Shown piece by piece: positions 62,041-64,000 of a stretch of 64,000 nt of DNA (its first letter is position 1; each line of letters opens with the position of its first letter). The DNA is from Vibrio astriarenae (GTDB taxonomy: Bacteria > Pseudomonadota > Gammaproteobacteria > Enterobacterales > Vibrionaceae). The notes beneath the pieces are model-generated. The model was given only the letters and a program-made list of their open reading frames with translations. It ran no database searches and was not told where the DNA came from. The stretch is from assembly GCF_010587385.1 (NCBI RefSeq), contig NZ_CP047475.1, forward strand, positions 2,046,001-2,110,000, in the 5' to 3' direction. The position numbers and the translations under genes were made by a program.

Positions 62041-63238
62041 AACGAAGGGCCTCTGCCGGTTTTTCTGATGATGCACGATAAGATGGATAAACGGTTGCGA
62101 GTAGACTCAACGCAATCGCCAGTAGAATAACGCTAATAATTTGCAGTGGCTGAATCAATACTGGCAACGAGCCACCTAGCGTAAATAGTTCAACACCTAG
62201 CATTTGCATGAGTGGATTAAGATTCTGTGCCAATATGACCCCTAAACCGCCGCCAACAACGGCTCCAACAATGCCAGAACTTGCCCCCTGCACCATAAAA
62301 ATGGCCATGATTTTTGCTGATGTCATGCCTTGGGTTTTCAAGATGGCGACTTCCGACTGTTTCTCCATGACCACCATAATCAAGGCTGAAATGATATTGA
62401 ACGCCGCTACGCCAACAATAAGCCCGAGCATTAGGCCCATCATGTTCTTTTCCATTTTCACCGCTTGGAAAAGCTCACCTCTCTGCTCTCGCCAATCGCT
62501 CCATACCCAACCATCAGGTAGCGCTTTCTGACTTAAATCGGAGACAATAAACGGGTCATCAAAGTAAAGACGCCAACCAGATACGGTTTCTTTAGGTAAG
62601 CGCATTAAACGCGTCGCGTCTTCAAGGTTTGTAATCACAAGCTGCTTATCTATGTCGGAACCCGTATTGAACAACCCAACCACTGTGAAATTACGTTGGC
62701 TTGGGATACGCCCTAGTGGAGTAAATTGACTTGCACTGGTCACCATAAGGCGGACTTTATCTCCCATAGACACATTGAGCTCTCTCGCCAATGAATGCCC
62801 TAAAAACACGCCGTACTCTCCAGCGTTAAGGTGGGACATGTGACCAGTAACAAGATGCTGGGCGACAGGGTTTTCCGAGTCAGATTCAATGCCAACCATC
62901 ATGGCGACACCCAGTCCCTCAGAGCTCTGTATGACCGCCTCACTACGGGCAATGGGCTGCGCTTGATATGGCGTGAGAGCGGAAATAAAATCTGGCACCC
63001 CTTCCGTTGTCGAGGTCTTGCCACCTTCTTGACTGACCACCGCTTGTGGTAACACGCCAAGCATGCGTCCTTTCAGTTGGTTTTCAAAACCATTCATGAC
63101 TGAAAGGACGGTGACAAGCGACATCACACCAATAGTGATGCCTGCAGTTGACATAAACGAGACAAAGCGACCGAAACGGTCACCACTTCTCCCTCGCAAG
63201 TAGCGCAAACCGATAAAAAGGGAAACTGGATGAAACAT
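62033..63238 (-). CDS. lolC: Lipoprotein-releasing system permease LolC
   Basis: 401 residues: N-terminal helix (about 28-47), periplasmic domain (about 50-255) and three C-terminal helices, with the ABC-contacting ending [18 protein letters not shown]. The segment [27 protein letters not shown] is typical of LolC starts (about 8-34). It interacts with LolA to hand over lipoproteins (established for LolC). First gene of lolCDE. Confidence 0.96.
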   Translation of the reverse strand: MFHPVSLFIGLRYLRGRSGDRFGRFVSFMSTAGITIGVMSLVTVLSVMNGFENQLKGRMLGVLPQAVVSQEGGKTSTTEGVPDFISALTPYQAQPIARSEAVIQSSEGLGVAMMVGIESDSENPVAQHLVTGHMSHLNAGEYGVFLGHSLARELNVSMGDKVRLMVTSASQFTPLGRIPSQRNFTVVGLFNTGSDIDKQLVITNLEDATRLMRLPKETVSGWRLYFDDPFIVSDLSQKALPDGWVWSDWREQRGELFQAVKMEKNMMGLMLGLIVGVAAFNIISALIMVVMEKQSEVAILKTQGMTSAKIMAIFMVQGASSGIVGAVVGGGLGVILAQNLNPLMQMLGVELFTLGGSLPVLIQPLQIISVILLAIALSLLATVYPSYRASSEKPAEALRYE

Positions 63239-63506
63239 AGACGTCCATGACGATAATTTGAGAACTCTACTCTAAACGTAATTGCGCATAGGGTGTAGCC
63301 CAAAACCTGCAAAAATTCCCAAATCTTGACAACTTACCGAATAAAACCACACTAAATAATCAATACTATCTACACATCATGCAAAGTGATCATCGTTGTG
63401 GTCACAGCGTAACCAAATACTCACGAGCTATGCTTGATCATGATTGAAACCACTTCGGTGGCTCGCTAACATGTCGGCACTAGGACTATTACAAGGGACA
63501 TGGTTT

Positions 63507-64000
63507 ATGTCAGAGCAAGAGTTTTTCACCGTCCACCATGCGATGAAAGCCAACGTAGAACCGCTCGCTACCAATTTTCACTTTCCAACGATGGATGAGC
63601 TCGAGGCAGAGACACCTGCGCCATTTATTGTAGCAAGTGAGTTTTCTCGCCTTGACCCACTGCAAGAAAGTGCAAGAACCGAACTCAAAAACTCTGACTT
63701 GCGCCATGTCATCGAGCTTTTAGACACACAAAACGCCAAGCTCAATTTATTACTTGGCTATATGCTATCGCAGCAAGACGATCCTCAATTTGCAGTCACC
63801 ACTAAATCATTCGGCGCGAGTCGATTCACTTACGTCTCAAGCACCAACATCGATATTGCCACACCACTGCGGGCCAAGCTGTTCCTAGAACATCCTGCAG
63901 CCGCTATCTATTGCTATGGTGAGGTGACTCAGTGCGAGCCACATTCGGAGGCTGGCTACCTTGTGCAGGTGAAATTTGTTCGACTGAAAGAAACAGACCA
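63507..64000 (+). CDS. PlzB-like protein (3' part beyond the window)
   Basis: The frame from ATG 63507 (AAGGGA ribosome binding site 9 bases upstream) is open to the window end, at least 164 residues. The visible part starts MSEQEFFTVHHAMKANVEPL and continues with LRHVIELLDTQNAKLNLLL and SFGASRFTYVSS. It is divergent from lolC. I remember plzB, one of the V. cholerae PilZ-domain genes, in this place; the PilZ domain itself would lie beyond the edge and is not visible. The family call rests on position and memory. Confidence 0.6.
   Translation, partial: MSEQEFFTVHHAMKANVEPLATNFHFPTMDELEAETPAPFIVASEFSRLDPLQESARTELKNSDLRHVIELLDTQNAKLNLLLGYMLSQQDDPQFAVTTKSFGASRFTYVSSTNIDIATPLRAKLFLEHPAAAIYCYGEVTQCEPHSEAGYLVQVKFVRLKETD

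Overview
The window is a stretch of conserved chromosome from a member of the Vibrionaceae, most likely a Vibrio species. The evidence is gene content and order: metE/metR, torECA, clpA-clpS/cspD, a monomeric isocitrate dehydrogenase, FabV as enoyl-ACP reductase, fadE with a PsrA-type repressor, a DUF3360 membrane protein beside pflB, prkA-yeaH-spoVR, kdsB-ycaR-lpxK-msbA-comEC, and lolCDE next to a gene at the plzB position. I see no prophage, insertion sequence, integron, CRISPR array, tRNA or rRNA. Base composition and coding style look uniform, so I do not call any part a recent island. The species is not determined.

Layout. 1-3002: metE (3' part cut by the window edge) and its divergent activator metR, sharing a control region with two MetR boxes. 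3056-6571: a DUF4250 protein, an unknown membrane protein and the radical SAM protein YgiQ. 6686-11446: a four-gene export operon (TolC-like, HlyD-like, two ABC-2 permeases) that lacks an ATPase and is headed by a 30-bp palindrome. 11373-13440: DUF429, DUF2750 and a small lipoprotein. 13643-17580: torECA for respiration on trimethylamine N-oxide. 17985-19449: a YeeZ-like SDR protein and a YdcF-like protein. 19511-22918: clpA-clpS (N-end-rule proteolysis) and divergent cspD. 23062-30905: icd, rluE, fabV, fadE, psrA (TCA cycle and lipid metabolism).

30906-35103: an intergenic region with an orphan plus-strand terminator (candidate small RNA), a glycine-zipper protein, a chemoreceptor and xthA. 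35157-38285: a polar amino acid ABC importer of the Art/Aot/His type. 38603-42066: a large lipoprotein and the divergent DUF3360 membrane protein. 42346-47241: pflB, an LpxR-family lipid A deacylase, pflA and yfbU. 47319-53389: a MipA/OmpV outer membrane protein and the stress operon prkA-yeaH-spoVR. 53474-59459: kdsB, ycaR, lpxK, msbA and comEC, mostly overlapping (lipopolysaccharide synthesis and export, DNA uptake), with a divergent DUF2062 gene. 60124-64000: lolC-lolD-lolE and the start of a PlzB-like gene.

Themes. Anaerobic growth is served by torECA, pflB/pflA and possibly the DUF3360 protein, with FNR-like sites near the last two. Envelope building is served by kdsB, lpxK, msbA, lolCDE, lpxR and mipA. 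Fatty acid turnover is served by fabV, fadE and psrA. Most genes are ordinary core genes. The less explained parts are the ATPase-less exporter with its palindrome, the candidate small RNA upstream of psrA, the DUF3360-pfl-lpxR neighbourhood, several perfect inverted repeats in control regions, and two short tandem repeats just after stop codons. All regulatory sites were found by eye and are predictions.
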